A stretch of DNA of 64,000 bases from DAOUJH01 sp965248955 (GCA_965248955.1 OZ252212.1:434001-498000), one strand, 5' to 3'; counted from the first letter of the stretch, positions 53,015-62,819 are shown. The notes: generated by a model from the sequence alone, not told the origin. Numbers and translations: made by a program.

Positions 53015-53500
53015 TCAGGGATCGGATTGGGGTCTCGTAAGCTCCCTGAGGGCCCTATTATGCTGTCTTCGCCGTTCGATTGTTTGAGCCTGCACCTCCT
53101 TCCTACGTCGTAGAATCTCCTGCCGCCTTCCCTTGAGGACATCCGAGGGCGTCACATTTCCCAAGGCCTTGTGATAGCGCCGGTAGTTGTAGTAGCTGAC
53201 GAAGGCCACGATGGCTGCCTCCAGGTCTGAGGGCATCTCATAGGGCAGCTGGTTCACGCCCCGCTTGAGGGTCTGGTGATAGCGCTCCAGCTTCCCGTTG
53301 GTCTGAGGGTGGAAGGGGGCTGCCAGTATGTGCCTGATTCCCACCATGCTCAGGTAGTCCCTGAAGGCTCTGGATACATAGCTGGGACCGTTGTCGCTCA
53401 GGAGCCTGGTGCGGTCTGCTATCGGTACCTGGTCCATGCCGATCCGGTTCACCGCGTCTTGGATCACCTCTATGAGCGAGTCATGCCCCTCTGAAGCCAG
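53015..53500 (-). mobile_element. Transposase remnant (IS3/IS481-like integrase core, C-terminal part)
   Basis: About 160 residues with the retroviral-type integrase core: LLSDNGPSY (second catalytic Asp), HPQTNGKLERYHQTLKRG (catalytic Glu in the NGKLE context), YYNYRRYHKALGNVTPSDVL and an Arg-rich tail. The N-terminal HTH and first catalytic Asp are missing; upstream of about 53500 the sequence is not transposase-like. No terminal inverted repeats were seen. An immobile fragment. Confidence 0.8.
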
Positions 53501-53654
53501 AAGGCAGCCTATTCTGAGCTGGCTGCAGGAGTTGGGTTGCGAAGCGGGATGGGGCCGTTCAGTCTGCGATGCGCGAGGGCTACCAGCTCCAGCGTCAGAA
53601 GATCGCAACCAACGCGGTACGAATCAGCGTGCGCGTGATGAAGGTGTCGGCTAC

Positions 53655-54884
53655 TTAGATAACCCCATGTCTCCTGAGCATGACCAGATCATTTTGGGGC
53701 ACGCCCATTTCCTCACAAAAGATCTCCTTATTGTGCTGCCCCAGTAACGGAGCTGGAACACGTAGTCTGTACGGGCTTTTCGGGAGCCTGTAAATCTCGC
53801 CTGGCATCTTGATCTTGCCTACAACTGGATGCTCAATTTCGGAATAGAACCCTCTTTCGTCTAGTTGAGGGCTCCTGGATAGATCCTCCGATGTCTGGAC
53901 TACCGCGGCCACCCAACTGTTTGATGCTGCGTGCGAAAAATAATCGAACTTATTCCACTCCTTCAAGATAGAAAGCAGTGCGTCATCCAGTTCCTTTGGG
54001 AACTCGTTTGGCTGTTGAGGGCTTGACTCTTGCAAGGAGGCAAGTTCGGGATGCCCTAGCAGATTCACGTACTCTGAGAAGGTGCCTGGCCGTTGGGTGC
54101 CCCGCTGAAACGTGGCGCCAACAAACCCATCTTTAACGGGAACAACACCCTGGAAGTGGGGCCCAGCCTTAGCAGAACCTGCCTCGTCCTTAGGCGCTCG
54201 TCTTTCTATAGCTCCTGTATAGATGTATTTGTTAGGCGGGCTAACGTGATGCGCAGCCATAACCTCCATCAGAGAAACATCAATTTGTTGGCCCTTGCCG
54301 CTCGTCTCCCTCGAATAGAGAGCCGCGGACGTAGCGTAGGCAGCCGTGATGCCACCAATATAAAGGCTTTGAGGATGACCGTGGCCTAGCGGCTCGCGAT
54401 CGTACGCACCGCTGGTATACATGACTCCACCTAGCGCCTCGTATACAATGGGGCTCCCAAGGAACTCGCTATACGGGCCTGTCTGACCAAACGGCGTCAC
54501 AGAAGTCATCACTAGACCAGGGTTATAGGTTTCCAGGTAAGTGTAGTCCAGCCCCAAGGAATCCAAATAGCCCGGAGGGTAGCTCTCTACAATTGCATCA
54601 GCACTCTTGACCATCTCAACAAAGAGCGCGCGTCCGGCAGCACACTCAAGGTTCAACGTAACTCCCCTTTTGTTTGCGTTGAGATACAGGAACTGCAAAC
54701 TCTTTTCTAGGTCGGGCGTGTCTGAGAAGAACGGCCCCGACCTCCGTGATACGTCTCCAACTCCGGGGGACTCCACCTTGACGACATCAGCCCCATAGTC
54801 GGCAATGAGCCGGGCGCAAAATGGACCCGCTATATGGGTGGACAGGTCGATGATTCGAAATGCGGAGAGAGGACCTTCGGGCAT
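53655..54884 (-). CDS. CaiB/BaiF class III CoA-transferase, Glu-type subunit (pair B)
   Basis: 409 residues, ATG after CTGGAG, one base beyond the stop of its partner (TAGaATG). Sequence closely follows the pair-A Glu-type subunit: DLSTHIAGPFCARLIADYGADVVKVE, NANKRGVTLNLE, ESYPPGYLDSLG, TPFGQTGPYSEF, SGAYDREPLGHGHPQSLYIGG. The residue aligned with the catalytic Asp is Glu207 (VSLMEVMAAH), the same substitution and number as in pair A. Confidence 0.9.
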   Translation of the reverse strand: MPEGPLSAFRIIDLSTHIAGPFCARLIADYGADVVKVESPGVGDVSRRSGPFFSDTPDLEKSLQFLYLNANKRGVTLNLECAAGRALFVEMVKSADAIVESYPPGYLDSLGLDYTYLETYNPGLVMTSVTPFGQTGPYSEFLGSPIVYEALGGVMYTSGAYDREPLGHGHPQSLYIGGITAAYATSAALYSRETSGKGQQIDVSLMEVMAAHHVSPPNKYIYTGAIERRAPKDEAGSAKAGPHFQGVVPVKDGFVGATFQRGTQRPGTFSEYVNLLGHPELASLQESSPQQPNEFPKELDDALLSILKEWNKFDYFSHAASNSWVAAVVQTSEDLSRSPQLDERGFYSEIEHPVVGKIKMPGEIYRLPKSPYRLRVPAPLLGQHNKEIFCEEMGVPQNDLVMLRRHGVI

Positions 54885-54885
54885 T

Positions 54886-56244
54886 CTACTCCAGTCCTAG
54901 AATCTTTTTGTAGTCGGAGTCGTGGCCCACCAGGACGCCAGACTCAATGTCCGAATCAAGGCTCGAACGTCTGACTGGTTGAGGGATGGGCACTGGGTGC
55001 GCACCAATAGCTCCCAATTCATACAGTTGGTCTATTCGTTGTGGCTGTACCCCCAACAGATCGGCTAGGATTGGTTCATTATGGGCTCCTAGGGAGGGAG
55101 CAGGCCGCCGAATATAACTTTTGGTCCTTGACATCTTCCAAGGCCTACCCAAGTGAGACCTCTTTCCGACGCCTAGCTCTGCTGGATAGGAGATCTCTTC
55201 ATAGAGACCCCTGGCTTTGATGTGGTCGTTGGTAAGCACCTCTTTAGAGTTCAATACAGCACCGGCTGGTACCCCAAACCCTTGAAGGATTGACATTAAC
55301 TCCAAGTGCTCATAGTGCTTCGTCCATTCGCTAATGCGACGATTCAAGCTTTCTTGGTGCTGCAATCTAGACAGCACGTCGGCATATCGGTCATCCTTAG
55401 CCCATTCGGGATCCCCCATGGCCTGGCGCAAGGAATCCCACTGCGCATCGTCAGTGACGGCAATAGCTATCCACTTATCATCCCCCTTGCACCTAAACAC
55501 CCCGTGAGGCGAGAAATACGAATGCCGATTACCCATCAGTTTACCGTTGCGTTCATTGGCCAGATAATCCAGGATTGCATCACCTACTGTAGAGGCGGCC
55601 AACTGATACATGGAGTAGTCAACCCATTGGCCTTCACCCGTTTTGTTTCGATGGTGGAGGGCAGAAAGGATCGCGAAGACTGCCATCCAGCCGTTGGGCG
55701 GATCAAACCACGCCTGACCGACCCGTCTGGGTCCCTCTTCTGGATAGCCGGTGAACTGGCTGACTCCGCCGGTCAACTCAAACATACGGCCAATACCTTG
55801 ATAGTTCCTCCAGGGGCCAGTTTGACCAAATCCTGAGAAAGAGAAGTAGATCAGATTAGGATTGACCTTTCGCAGTTCGTCATACCCGAGACCAAGACGG
55901 TCCATGACGCCCGGTCGGTTGTTTTCCGCTAGGACGTCGCTAACTCTGACAAGGTCTTTGAACAGTTCCACCGCCTGTTCCACTTTGAGGTCAAGGGTAA
56001 TGCCAAATTTGCCTCTATGCAGCTGATGAAAGCTGCCGTCCCTGTTCCATGGCTCATGGCCGGGCTCCCCGTCCGCATACACTCCTTGACCACCCCTGCT
56101 ACGAGTATGGCTCTCCACCTTGATGACCTGAGCCCCCATGTCGGCCAGCACATACATGGCAGTAGGCATTGCCATCACGCTGGTTGCGTCGACAACGCGA
56201 ACGCCTGACAGCAAACCACTCTCCGGCTCCAACTCTAGGTTCAT
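54886..56244 (-). CDS. CaiB/BaiF class III CoA-transferase, Gln-type subunit (pair B)
   Basis: 452 residues from ATG 56244 with AGGTGAG upstream. RVVDATSVMAMPTAMYVLADMGAQVIKVE, RGKFGITLDLKVEQAVELFKD in part, ENNRPGVMDRLGLGYDELRKVNP, GFGQTGPWRNYQGIG. Gln214 (YSMYQLAAST) occupies the Asp position, as in pair A. Ends with VGHDSDYKKILGLE, like the pair-A tail. Coupled to the Glu-type gene. Confidence 0.9.
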   Translation of the reverse strand: MNLELEPESGLLSGVRVVDATSVMAMPTAMYVLADMGAQVIKVESHTRSRGGQGVYADGEPGHEPWNRDGSFHQLHRGKFGITLDLKVEQAVELFKDLVRVSDVLAENNRPGVMDRLGLGYDELRKVNPNLIYFSFSGFGQTGPWRNYQGIGRMFELTGGVSQFTGYPEEGPRRVGQAWFDPPNGWMAVFAILSALHHRNKTGEGQWVDYSMYQLAASTVGDAILDYLANERNGKLMGNRHSYFSPHGVFRCKGDDKWIAIAVTDDAQWDSLRQAMGDPEWAKDDRYADVLSRLQHQESLNRRISEWTKHYEHLELMSILQGFGVPAGAVLNSKEVLTNDHIKARGLYEEISYPAELGVGKRSHLGRPWKMSRTKSYIRRPAPSLGAHNEPILADLLGVQPQRIDQLYELGAIGAHPVPIPQPVRRSSLDSDIESGVLVGHDSDYKKILGLE

Positions 56245-56353
56245 AGTCTCACCTACTATACTTTGCCTCACTCCGATGTCTTGAGCACGGGAGGCATCCG
56301 GCGCCCGTTCTACCGCTCGGTTAGATCCTCGCTGACCAACAGACCACGGCTAT

Positions 56354-57238
56354 TTAGCCTTCAGGAGCTTGGCTAGGCCCGGTCCTTAATTGGCCTGTTA
56401 CGTTCCTTGGCCTCTTCTCTAGAAACGCGGCGCTAGCATCCGCGGCGTCCTCAGTAATCTGCCATGTAATGCCATTGTATAGGAGCTGTAGATGCCAGGC
56501 TTGGTCCTCCGTCATGTCTCTGCTCTTCGTTAGGAACTCCTTCAAGAACCTGACGGCCACTGGCGGCATCTCGGCTATTCTGTTTGCTATCTCCTCGCAG
56601 TGGGGCATCAGTTGATCATGCGGCACCGCTTCATTGACTAAGTTAATACGCGCGGCCTCTGCAGCATCTATAGGCTGATCCGACAAGAGCATTCTCATCG
56701 CGTGAACGTAGGGCACCTGTCTAATCAATCGAGTGGCAAGAGGCCCGCTGCCAATGCCGCCTCGGTTGGATAGCAGGGCATAATAGAACCTGGCGTGTTC
56801 AGCACACGCTATTCTTATGTCTGTAGTAGTCAGCAGACTGTACAGTCCCGCTCCGGCTGCCCAACCGTTTATTGCCGCGATCACCGGCTTCCAGATCTGA
56901 GGGAAGTCTACCCCGCCGTTGAAAACGGCGATGCGACGTCCACCTATCGTGCCTGCCCTAGGCCAAACGAAGCTATTCAACCGCCGGGCTCGCTCGTCCT
57001 CGAAAGTCTCACCCGGAGGAGGCGGCTGAATGCTGTGCCCTCCTGAGAAATGACGATCTCCCACGGCTGTAAGGATTAGGCAGCGCATTTCAGTATCCGC
57101 CCAGTAGTCCTGGTACGCTTCGCCCAACTCCTCTATCACCTGGTCGTCCATGACGTTGGCCTTGGTCGGGTTGTTTATGGTTAGATAGGCGATAGGCCCC
57201 TTCTTTTCGTAGATCGTCTTCTTGGATGTTGCCGCCAT
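56354..57238 (-). CDS. Enoyl-CoA hydratase/isomerase (crotonase) family protein
   Basis: 294 residues, ATG with AAGGAG. Crotonase fold: YLTINNPTKANVMDDQVIEEL, oxyanion-hole regions DRHFSGGHS and AAINGWAAGAG, then ACAEHARFYYALLSNRGGIG. The acid/base pair Glu-Glu of true hydratases is not clear: the second position falls in NRGGIGSG, so another crotonase reaction is possible. An insert (PPPGETFEDE) after the first oxyanion strand. Lies upstream of CoA-transferase pair B on the same strand. Confidence 0.85.
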   Translation of the reverse strand: MAATSKKTIYEKKGPIAYLTINNPTKANVMDDQVIEELGEAYQDYWADTEMRCLILTAVGDRHFSGGHSIQPPPPGETFEDERARRLNSFVWPRAGTIGGRRIAVFNGGVDFPQIWKPVIAAINGWAAGAGLYSLLTTTDIRIACAEHARFYYALLSNRGGIGSGPLATRLIRQVPYVHAMRMLLSDQPIDAAEAARINLVNEAVPHDQLMPHCEEIANRIAEMPPVAVRFLKEFLTKSRDMTEDQAWHLQLLYNGITWQITEDAADASAAFLEKRPRNVTGQLRTGPSQAPEG

Positions 57239-57327
57239 CTCTGTTGCTCCTTGAGTAAACTGTTTTGAACGTTTAGTTGATGGTTTGAAGCCGTTTTAAG
57301 CACATTGTAGGCATTGTGTTGACCCCT

Positions 57328-58779
57328 CTAGACAGGCGGATGTCTTAGGTGCCAATCGGTAGCTTGCTCATAAGCATGGGCCGCCCTGTAAATAAGCTGT
57401 TCTTCCATTGGACGACCCATTAGCTGAAGGCCAACGGGCAACCGGTCTCCCATAGCAAATCCGCAGGGCAACGATAACGCTGGGAAGCCGGTTATGCTGG
57501 CAAGGCCGTTGAGATACATCGCGCGCGACCGGGTAATGACTTCGCGACCGCGAAGTAGGGTGGTCTTCAACCCAGGAGAGTCTCCGAGGGTCATACCCGT
57601 GGGCAAGGCGATAACGTCCGCCTCCTTGAACGCGGCCACCAGCTCCTGTCCTATGAGCAGTCGTTTCTGGGCTTTCTTAACATGGTCGGACACGTCTAAT
57701 TGCCTTCTGCTGCCTGCCAGGATGGCCGCCTGGATTTCGTCCCAACCGTCTAAGTTTTCAAAGAGATGAGTGTGTTCCTTCCACCAGAATGCTTCCGGCT
57801 CAATGCCATCCATTAACGCCCTAGACTCCCATGCAAGAGGCAAGGCCACCTCTACAATGTGCGCTCCTAGCCCCTCCATTGTCTTTATGGCCGCTCGCAC
57901 GCGGTCCTCGTGCTCTTCCGTAACCCACTCTTTCCATACCCAATCGTCGGTTGGCACTCCTATTCTGACACCCCTTATACCGTCCCTCAGCCCCGCCCGG
58001 TAGTCATACGGCGGTTCATTGATGCTGATGGGGTCCTTGGGGTCAAACCTCCCTATGACCTGCAGCATGATCGCATTATCTTCTACCGTCTTGGTCATCG
58101 GCCCCGCCTGACTAGCGCTCGCCGTCGGATACGTGTCGGTTGGGTATCTGCTGATGCGACCGGTCGTTGCCCTGAACCCCACTATGCCGCAATTGGCCGC
58201 GGGATGGCGCACCGAGCCGCCTCCGTCGGTGCCCACTGAGCCCAGGCAGAGGGATGCCGCCGTAGCCGACCCAGGGCCGCTACTGGATGTGCCCGGACTT
58301 ACGTTAAAGTCCCATGGGTTCACGCAGCCTACGGCCCTCAGTTTCATCCTATCCAGCCCTTCTCTCTCCGGCGATTGATACGTAGTCGTATCAATGCGGA
58401 CCTTGCCTACAAGGATACTGCCGGCCTCCTCAAGAAGCGTGTGCACCGTGGAGCTTACCTTGGGCTTTAGGTCCAGCCCTTGTGGGTTCCCATGAGTAGT
58501 ACGAATGCCCTTGGTATCCAAGCTGTCCTTGAGGGTATACGTGATGCCGTGCATTGGCCCACGATACTTGCCGGCGGCAATCTCTCGCTCTGCCTGCTTC
58601 GCCCTCTCCAGAGCGTACTCCCCGGTAACGGTGACAAAGCAGTTCAACTGGGGAGCTACTCTGTCGATCCGCTCCAGGGTCGCTTTGGTCAATTCTACTG
58701 GTGATACCTCACGCCTTCGCAGAAGTTCACTCATCTCAGCGATGGTTGTATTCACCAGGTCAATAGACGTTGCACTCAT
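57328..58779 (-). CDS. Amidase (amidase signature family), copy 1
   Basis: 483 residues from the ATG giving MSATSIDL. Ser-cisSer-Lys triad: Lys in YTLKDSLDT, Ser in GTSSSGPGSA, nucleophile Ser in GTDGGGSVRHPA. Hydrolyses amides to acids and ammonia; could also be an aryl acylamidase. Highly similar to copy 2, in parts nearly base for base (58000-58260 against 59580-59840), but different in the stretch after the first Ser motif and in the lid region. Confidence 0.92.
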   Translation of the reverse strand: MSATSIDLVNTTIAEMSELLRRREVSPVELTKATLERIDRVAPQLNCFVTVTGEYALERAKQAEREIAAGKYRGPMHGITYTLKDSLDTKGIRTTHGNPQGLDLKPKVSSTVHTLLEEAGSILVGKVRIDTTTYQSPEREGLDRMKLRAVGCVNPWDFNVSPGTSSSGPGSATAASLCLGSVGTDGGGSVRHPAANCGIVGFRATTGRISRYPTDTYPTASASQAGPMTKTVEDNAIMLQVIGRFDPKDPISINEPPYDYRAGLRDGIRGVRIGVPTDDWVWKEWVTEEHEDRVRAAIKTMEGLGAHIVEVALPLAWESRALMDGIEPEAFWWKEHTHLFENLDGWDEIQAAILAGSRRQLDVSDHVKKAQKRLLIGQELVAAFKEADVIALPTGMTLGDSPGLKTTLLRGREVITRSRAMYLNGLASITGFPALSLPCGFAMGDRLPVGLQLMGRPMEEQLIYRAAHAYEQATDWHLRHPPV

Positions 58780-58856
58780 TCTCCATTCCCTCGGCCTCGT
58801 CACCACGCCTGCACGACGGCACATCCTAACCTAGTTCAAGGACTAGTGATCGTGGT

Positions 58857-60332
58857 TCAAATAGGTGGATGTCTGAGGTGCCACTCGGTGGCCTGTTCGT
58901 AGGCATAGGCCACTCTATAAGTAAGAGCCTCCTCAAGAGGGCGGCCCATCAGTTGAAGACCGACCGGTAGTCGGTCTCCCATGGCGAATCCACAGGGAAC
59001 AGAGAGCCCGGGGAACCCGGTAACGCTACCTAGTGCGTTTATTGGTATAGCCCGCGATCTTGTATGGACCTCCCGTCCACGTACGTTGGTGGTCAAGGCG
59101 TCGCCTGTATCTCCCAACGTCATGCCGGTCGGTAGCGCTATTATGTCCACTTCCTTGAGCGCCGCCACTAGCTCCTGCCGGATAAGCAACCGTTTTTTGG
59201 ACTTTCGTAGATATTCCGTTACGTCAACTGTGCTCATGCCGAATGGCGGTGTTGTGCCTGGAGTAATTCGCACGTCTTCCACTCCTTGGAGGTGTGCCTT
59301 AATTGATCGCTGGAGGTTTTCCCACTTATCGGCGTTTTCGTACAGGTCCTGGTGCTCAATCCACCAGAGGATTCCCTCGGTGAGACCTCCCATGACTGAG
59401 CGCGACTCCGCTGCAAGAGGCAGAGACACCTCTTGAATGTGGGCGCCTAGCTCTTCAAGAACAGAAATGGCGCGTCGAACTATGTCCTCTTGCTCCTCAA
59501 AGACCCAGTCCTTCCATGCCCAATCATCGGTCGGCACCCCTATCTTGACACCCTTCATCCCGTCCTTCAGCCCCGCTCGGTAGTCATACGGCGGTTCATT
59601 GATGCTGATGGGGTCCTTGGGGTCAAACTGCCCTATGACCTGCAACATGATCGCATTATCTTCCACCGTCTTGGTCATCGGCCCCGCCTGACCGGCGCTA
59701 GCCGTTGGATATGTGTCAGTTGGGTATCTGCTGATGCGACCGGTTGTTGCCCTGTACCCCACTATGCCGCAATTGGCTGCAGGATGGCGCACCGAGCCGC
59801 CTCCGTCGGTGCCCACTGAGCCCAGGCATAGGGATGCCGCGGTGGCTGACCCAGGGCCGCTACTGGAGCCCCCTGGACTGAGTCTGGTGTCCCACGGATT
59901 GAAGGCTTCTATCGGCCGATCCAACGAGGCAAAACCCGTTGTGTCGATGTTCACTTTGCCTACAAGGATACTGCCGGCCTCCTCAAGAAGCGTGTGCACT
60001 GTGGAGCTTACTCTGGGCTTTAGGTCCAGCCCTTGCGGGTTCCCATGCGTACTACGAATGCCCTTCGTATCCAAGCCGTCCTTCAGGGTATATGTGATGC
60101 CATGCATTGGCCCACGATATTTGCCGGCAGCAATCTCCCGCTCCGCCTGCTTTGCCCTCTCCATGGCGTAATCCCCGGTAACGGTGACAAAGCAATTCAA
60201 CTGGGGAGCCACTCTGTCGATCCGCTCCAGGGTCGCTTCGGTCAATTCTACGGGCGATACCTCACGCCGCCGCAGAAGTTCACTCATCTCGGTAATAGTT
60301 GTATTCACCAGGTCAATAGGCGTTGCACTCAT
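58857..60332 (-). CDS. Amidase (amidase signature family), copy 2
   Basis: 491 residues from ATG 60332. Same triad: YTLKDGLDT, GGSSSGPGSA, GTDGGGSVRHPA. Contains an insertion of about 20 residues (around VRITPGTTPPFGMSTVD) absent from copies 1 and 3, in the region that shapes the substrate pocket. Its middle matches copy 1 and its 3' end matches copy 3 at base level, a mosaic. Confidence 0.92.
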   Translation of the reverse strand: MSATPIDLVNTTITEMSELLRRREVSPVELTEATLERIDRVAPQLNCFVTVTGDYAMERAKQAEREIAAGKYRGPMHGITYTLKDGLDTKGIRSTHGNPQGLDLKPRVSSTVHTLLEEAGSILVGKVNIDTTGFASLDRPIEAFNPWDTRLSPGGSSSGPGSATAASLCLGSVGTDGGGSVRHPAANCGIVGYRATTGRISRYPTDTYPTASAGQAGPMTKTVEDNAIMLQVIGQFDPKDPISINEPPYDYRAGLKDGMKGVKIGVPTDDWAWKDWVFEEQEDIVRRAISVLEELGAHIQEVSLPLAAESRSVMGGLTEGILWWIEHQDLYENADKWENLQRSIKAHLQGVEDVRITPGTTPPFGMSTVDVTEYLRKSKKRLLIRQELVAALKEVDIIALPTGMTLGDTGDALTTNVRGREVHTRSRAIPINALGSVTGFPGLSVPCGFAMGDRLPVGLQLMGRPLEEALTYRVAYAYEQATEWHLRHPPI

Positions 60333-60391
60333 TCTCCATTCCCTCCTTTGCGATGGCACGTCCTTAGCTGACTAATAATGACACGAATGCT

Positions 60392-61825
60392 TCAAATAGG
60401 TGGATGTCTGAGATGCCACTCGGTGGCCTGTTCGTAGGCATAGGCCACTCTATAGATGAGAGGCTCCTCTATGGGTCTCCCCATCAGTTGAAGGCCGACC
60501 GGTAGTCGGTCTCCCATGGCAAACCCACATGGAACAGAAAGCGCCGGAAAGCCGGTGATGCTGGCAAGACTGTTCAAGCGCGTTCCTCGTGAACGAGTAG
60601 GGACTTCCCTGCCTCTGATGATTGTAGTATCGTCTTCAATCTTGTCGCCCAGGGTCATGCCAGTGGGCATCGCTATCACGTCTACCTCCGTAAGAGCCGC
60701 AACCAGTTCCTGCTTCACGAGTTGCCGTTTCCGTGCTTTAGCGACATAGCTCTCGATGTTTATCTGCCTGGTCCGGTTTGCCTGGATCGCTGCTTGGAGC
60801 TCATCCCACTTGTCAGCGTTTTCGTAGAGGGATGCATTGTCCTCATACCAGATCTCGGTTTCGCCCAAGCTTTCGGATAGCTCCCTAGATTCCTCGGCAA
60901 GGGGCAAAGAAACTGGTGACACGTGTGCGCCCATGCCTTCAAGCAAAGCGACAGCGTGGCGCACCCTGTCTTCGTGTTCCTCCGTTACCCATTTCTCCCA
61001 TATCCATTCATCTGTAGGGAGTCCGATGCGGATGCCCTTGACGCCGTCCCTTAGTCCAACAGGGTAGTCATATGGCGGCTCATTGATGCTGATTGGATAT
61101 TGAGGATCGTAAACTCCCAATGCCTGGAACATAATGGCGTTGTCTTCAACCGTCTTCGTCATCGGCCCCGCTTGGCTTTGTATCCCCGAGGCGGGGAAAC
61201 AATCGAGCGGATACCGGCTGATGCGGCCGACCGTTGCTCTCATTCCAACAAGCCCGCAATTGGCCGCGGGGTGGCGAACCGATCCCCCCGAATCGGTGCC
61301 TACAGACCCAAGACACAGGGACGCCGCCGTGGCCGACCCAGGCCCACTACTGGATGTGCCAGGAGTGACTGTCAAATCCCACGGATTGAAGCAGCCGAGG
61401 GGTCTAAGTGTGGCTTCAGACTGGAACGTAATGGTATCCATGCGGACTTTTCCAACAAGGATTCCCCCCGCTCCTTCAAGCAGGGCGTGCACTGTTGAAT
61501 TGACCTTTGGTTTAAGGTCCAAACCCTCTGGGTTGGCATGCGTTGTTGGGACGCCAACCGTATCGAGGTTGTCCTTCAGGGTGTAAGGAATTCCGTGGAG
61601 AGGTCCACGATATTTGCCTTGTCTAATCTCCTCCTCGGCCAGTTGGGCGCGCCGCATGGCGTACTCGGAAGCCACGGTTACGAAACAGTCCAGTTGGGGG
61701 TTCACTCTGTCGATGCGTTCCAGTGTCGCCCGGGCCAAGTCAACCGGCGACACTTCTCCCTGCCGTAGACGCTTGCTCATCTCGGTAATGGTTGCTTCTA
61801 CTAAGTCAATCTCGCCCGTTCCCAT
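60392..61825 (-). CDS. Amidase (amidase signature family), copy 3
   Basis: 477 residues, ATG with AGGGTGA. Triad: YTLKDNLDT, GTSSSGPGSA, GTDSGGSVRHPA. Earliest diverged of the three but with the same C-terminus (GRPIEEPLIYRVAYAYEQATEWHLRHPPI in part). First amidase behind the importer permeases on the minus strand, 40 bases downstream of the DppC-type gene, hence likely the enzyme acting on the imported solute. Confidence 0.92.
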   Translation of the reverse strand: MGTGEIDLVEATITEMSKRLRQGEVSPVDLARATLERIDRVNPQLDCFVTVASEYAMRRAQLAEEEIRQGKYRGPLHGIPYTLKDNLDTVGVPTTHANPEGLDLKPKVNSTVHALLEGAGGILVGKVRMDTITFQSEATLRPLGCFNPWDLTVTPGTSSSGPGSATAASLCLGSVGTDSGGSVRHPAANCGLVGMRATVGRISRYPLDCFPASGIQSQAGPMTKTVEDNAIMFQALGVYDPQYPISINEPPYDYPVGLRDGVKGIRIGLPTDEWIWEKWVTEEHEDRVRHAVALLEGMGAHVSPVSLPLAEESRELSESLGETEIWYEDNASLYENADKWDELQAAIQANRTRQINIESYVAKARKRQLVKQELVAALTEVDVIAMPTGMTLGDKIEDDTTIIRGREVPTRSRGTRLNSLASITGFPALSVPCGFAMGDRLPVGLQLMGRPIEEPLIYRVAYAYEQATEWHLRHPPI

Positions 61826-61865
61826 GTTTCACCCTGCCAGATAAGATGTTCAATATGCCTGCCGG

Positions 61866-62783
61866 CTAGCGACCACGCATTCGGGGATCCAGAACGTCAC
61901 GAAGTGCGTCGCCAAGTACGTTCACTCCGAACACCAGTATAGTCAATGCAAATCCAGGAAAAAGGACCATCCAAGGCGCCTCCGCAAAGTGGCGCATCAT
62001 GCGCGAAGCTAACAAGCCTCCCCAGGAGATGACTACGCCCCCGGGTGTTACACCAAGGAAGCTCAGCGACGCCTCCACGATGATTACTGATCCTATAGAG
62101 GTTGTGGCAACGACCATCATGAGGCCAAAAGTATTTGGGGCCACGTGTCTGACCATAATTCGGAAGGTATTCGCCCCTATACTGCGGGCAGCGTCTACGT
62201 ACGGGGTCTCCCTGATACTAAGAACCTGTGAGCGGATTACCCTCACACCTCTGCTAGAGAATATGAGAGTCAGCGCGATTATAAGGCTGGCAAATGACGG
62301 TCCAAACGCCGCCATAAAAGCGAGTGCCAGCAGAAGGGAGGGGAAAGCACTCTTAGCATCAATGAAACGCTGGACAATCAAGTCAACCTTCCCCCCCAAA
62401 TAGGCGCTTGTGATTCCCAGTCCTCCGGCTATTATTGTAGCCGCAACAGTGACTGTAACACCTACAAGCATTGAGGTTCTCGCGCCGTAAATGGTACGGC
62501 TGAGCATATCTCTCCCAAGCATATCGGTGCCGAACCAAGCATCGGAAGCACCGGGCCGCACAAAGACTCTATCTGGATTCGTCAAATTGGGATCATAGGG
62601 CGCAGCTATTGGAGCCGCGAGCGCCAGAATAGCGAAGAAAGCAATGATCAGAGCCCCAACTGTCCCCAAGGGCTTGGTGCGGGCAAGGTACCATGCCCGT
62701 AGCAAGTACTTTTGGCGCCGGTACAAAGGCAGCGAGGTAGTCGCCATTGTGGCGGTATCTTTAGCTTCTAACGGTAATGTCAC
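61866..62783 (-). CDS. ABC importer permease, DppC/OppC type (second system)
   Basis: 305 residues from GTG 62783 (GAGG upstream); an ATG 12 codons later is an alternative. WFGTDMLGRDMLSRTIYGARTS, EAA loop RETPYVDAARSIGAN, and the end LRDVLDPRMRGR. Very similar to the plus-strand DppC-type permease at 47763. No ATPase gene follows. Confidence 0.93.
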   Translation of the reverse strand: MTLPLEAKDTATMATTSLPLYRRQKYLLRAWYLARTKPLGTVGALIIAFFAILALAAPIAAPYDPNLTNPDRVFVRPGASDAWFGTDMLGRDMLSRTIYGARTSMLVGVTVTVAATIIAGGLGITSAYLGGKVDLIVQRFIDAKSAFPSLLLALAFMAAFGPSFASLIIALTLIFSSRGVRVIRSQVLSIRETPYVDAARSIGANTFRIMVRHVAPNTFGLMMVVATTSIGSVIIVEASLSFLGVTPGGVVISWGGLLASRMMRHFAEAPWMVLFPGFALTILVFGVNVLGDALRDVLDPRMRGR

Positions 62784-62819
62784 TGGTGCCTCTGTTCGAG
62801 CGATTCAGATGCGGTTCCT

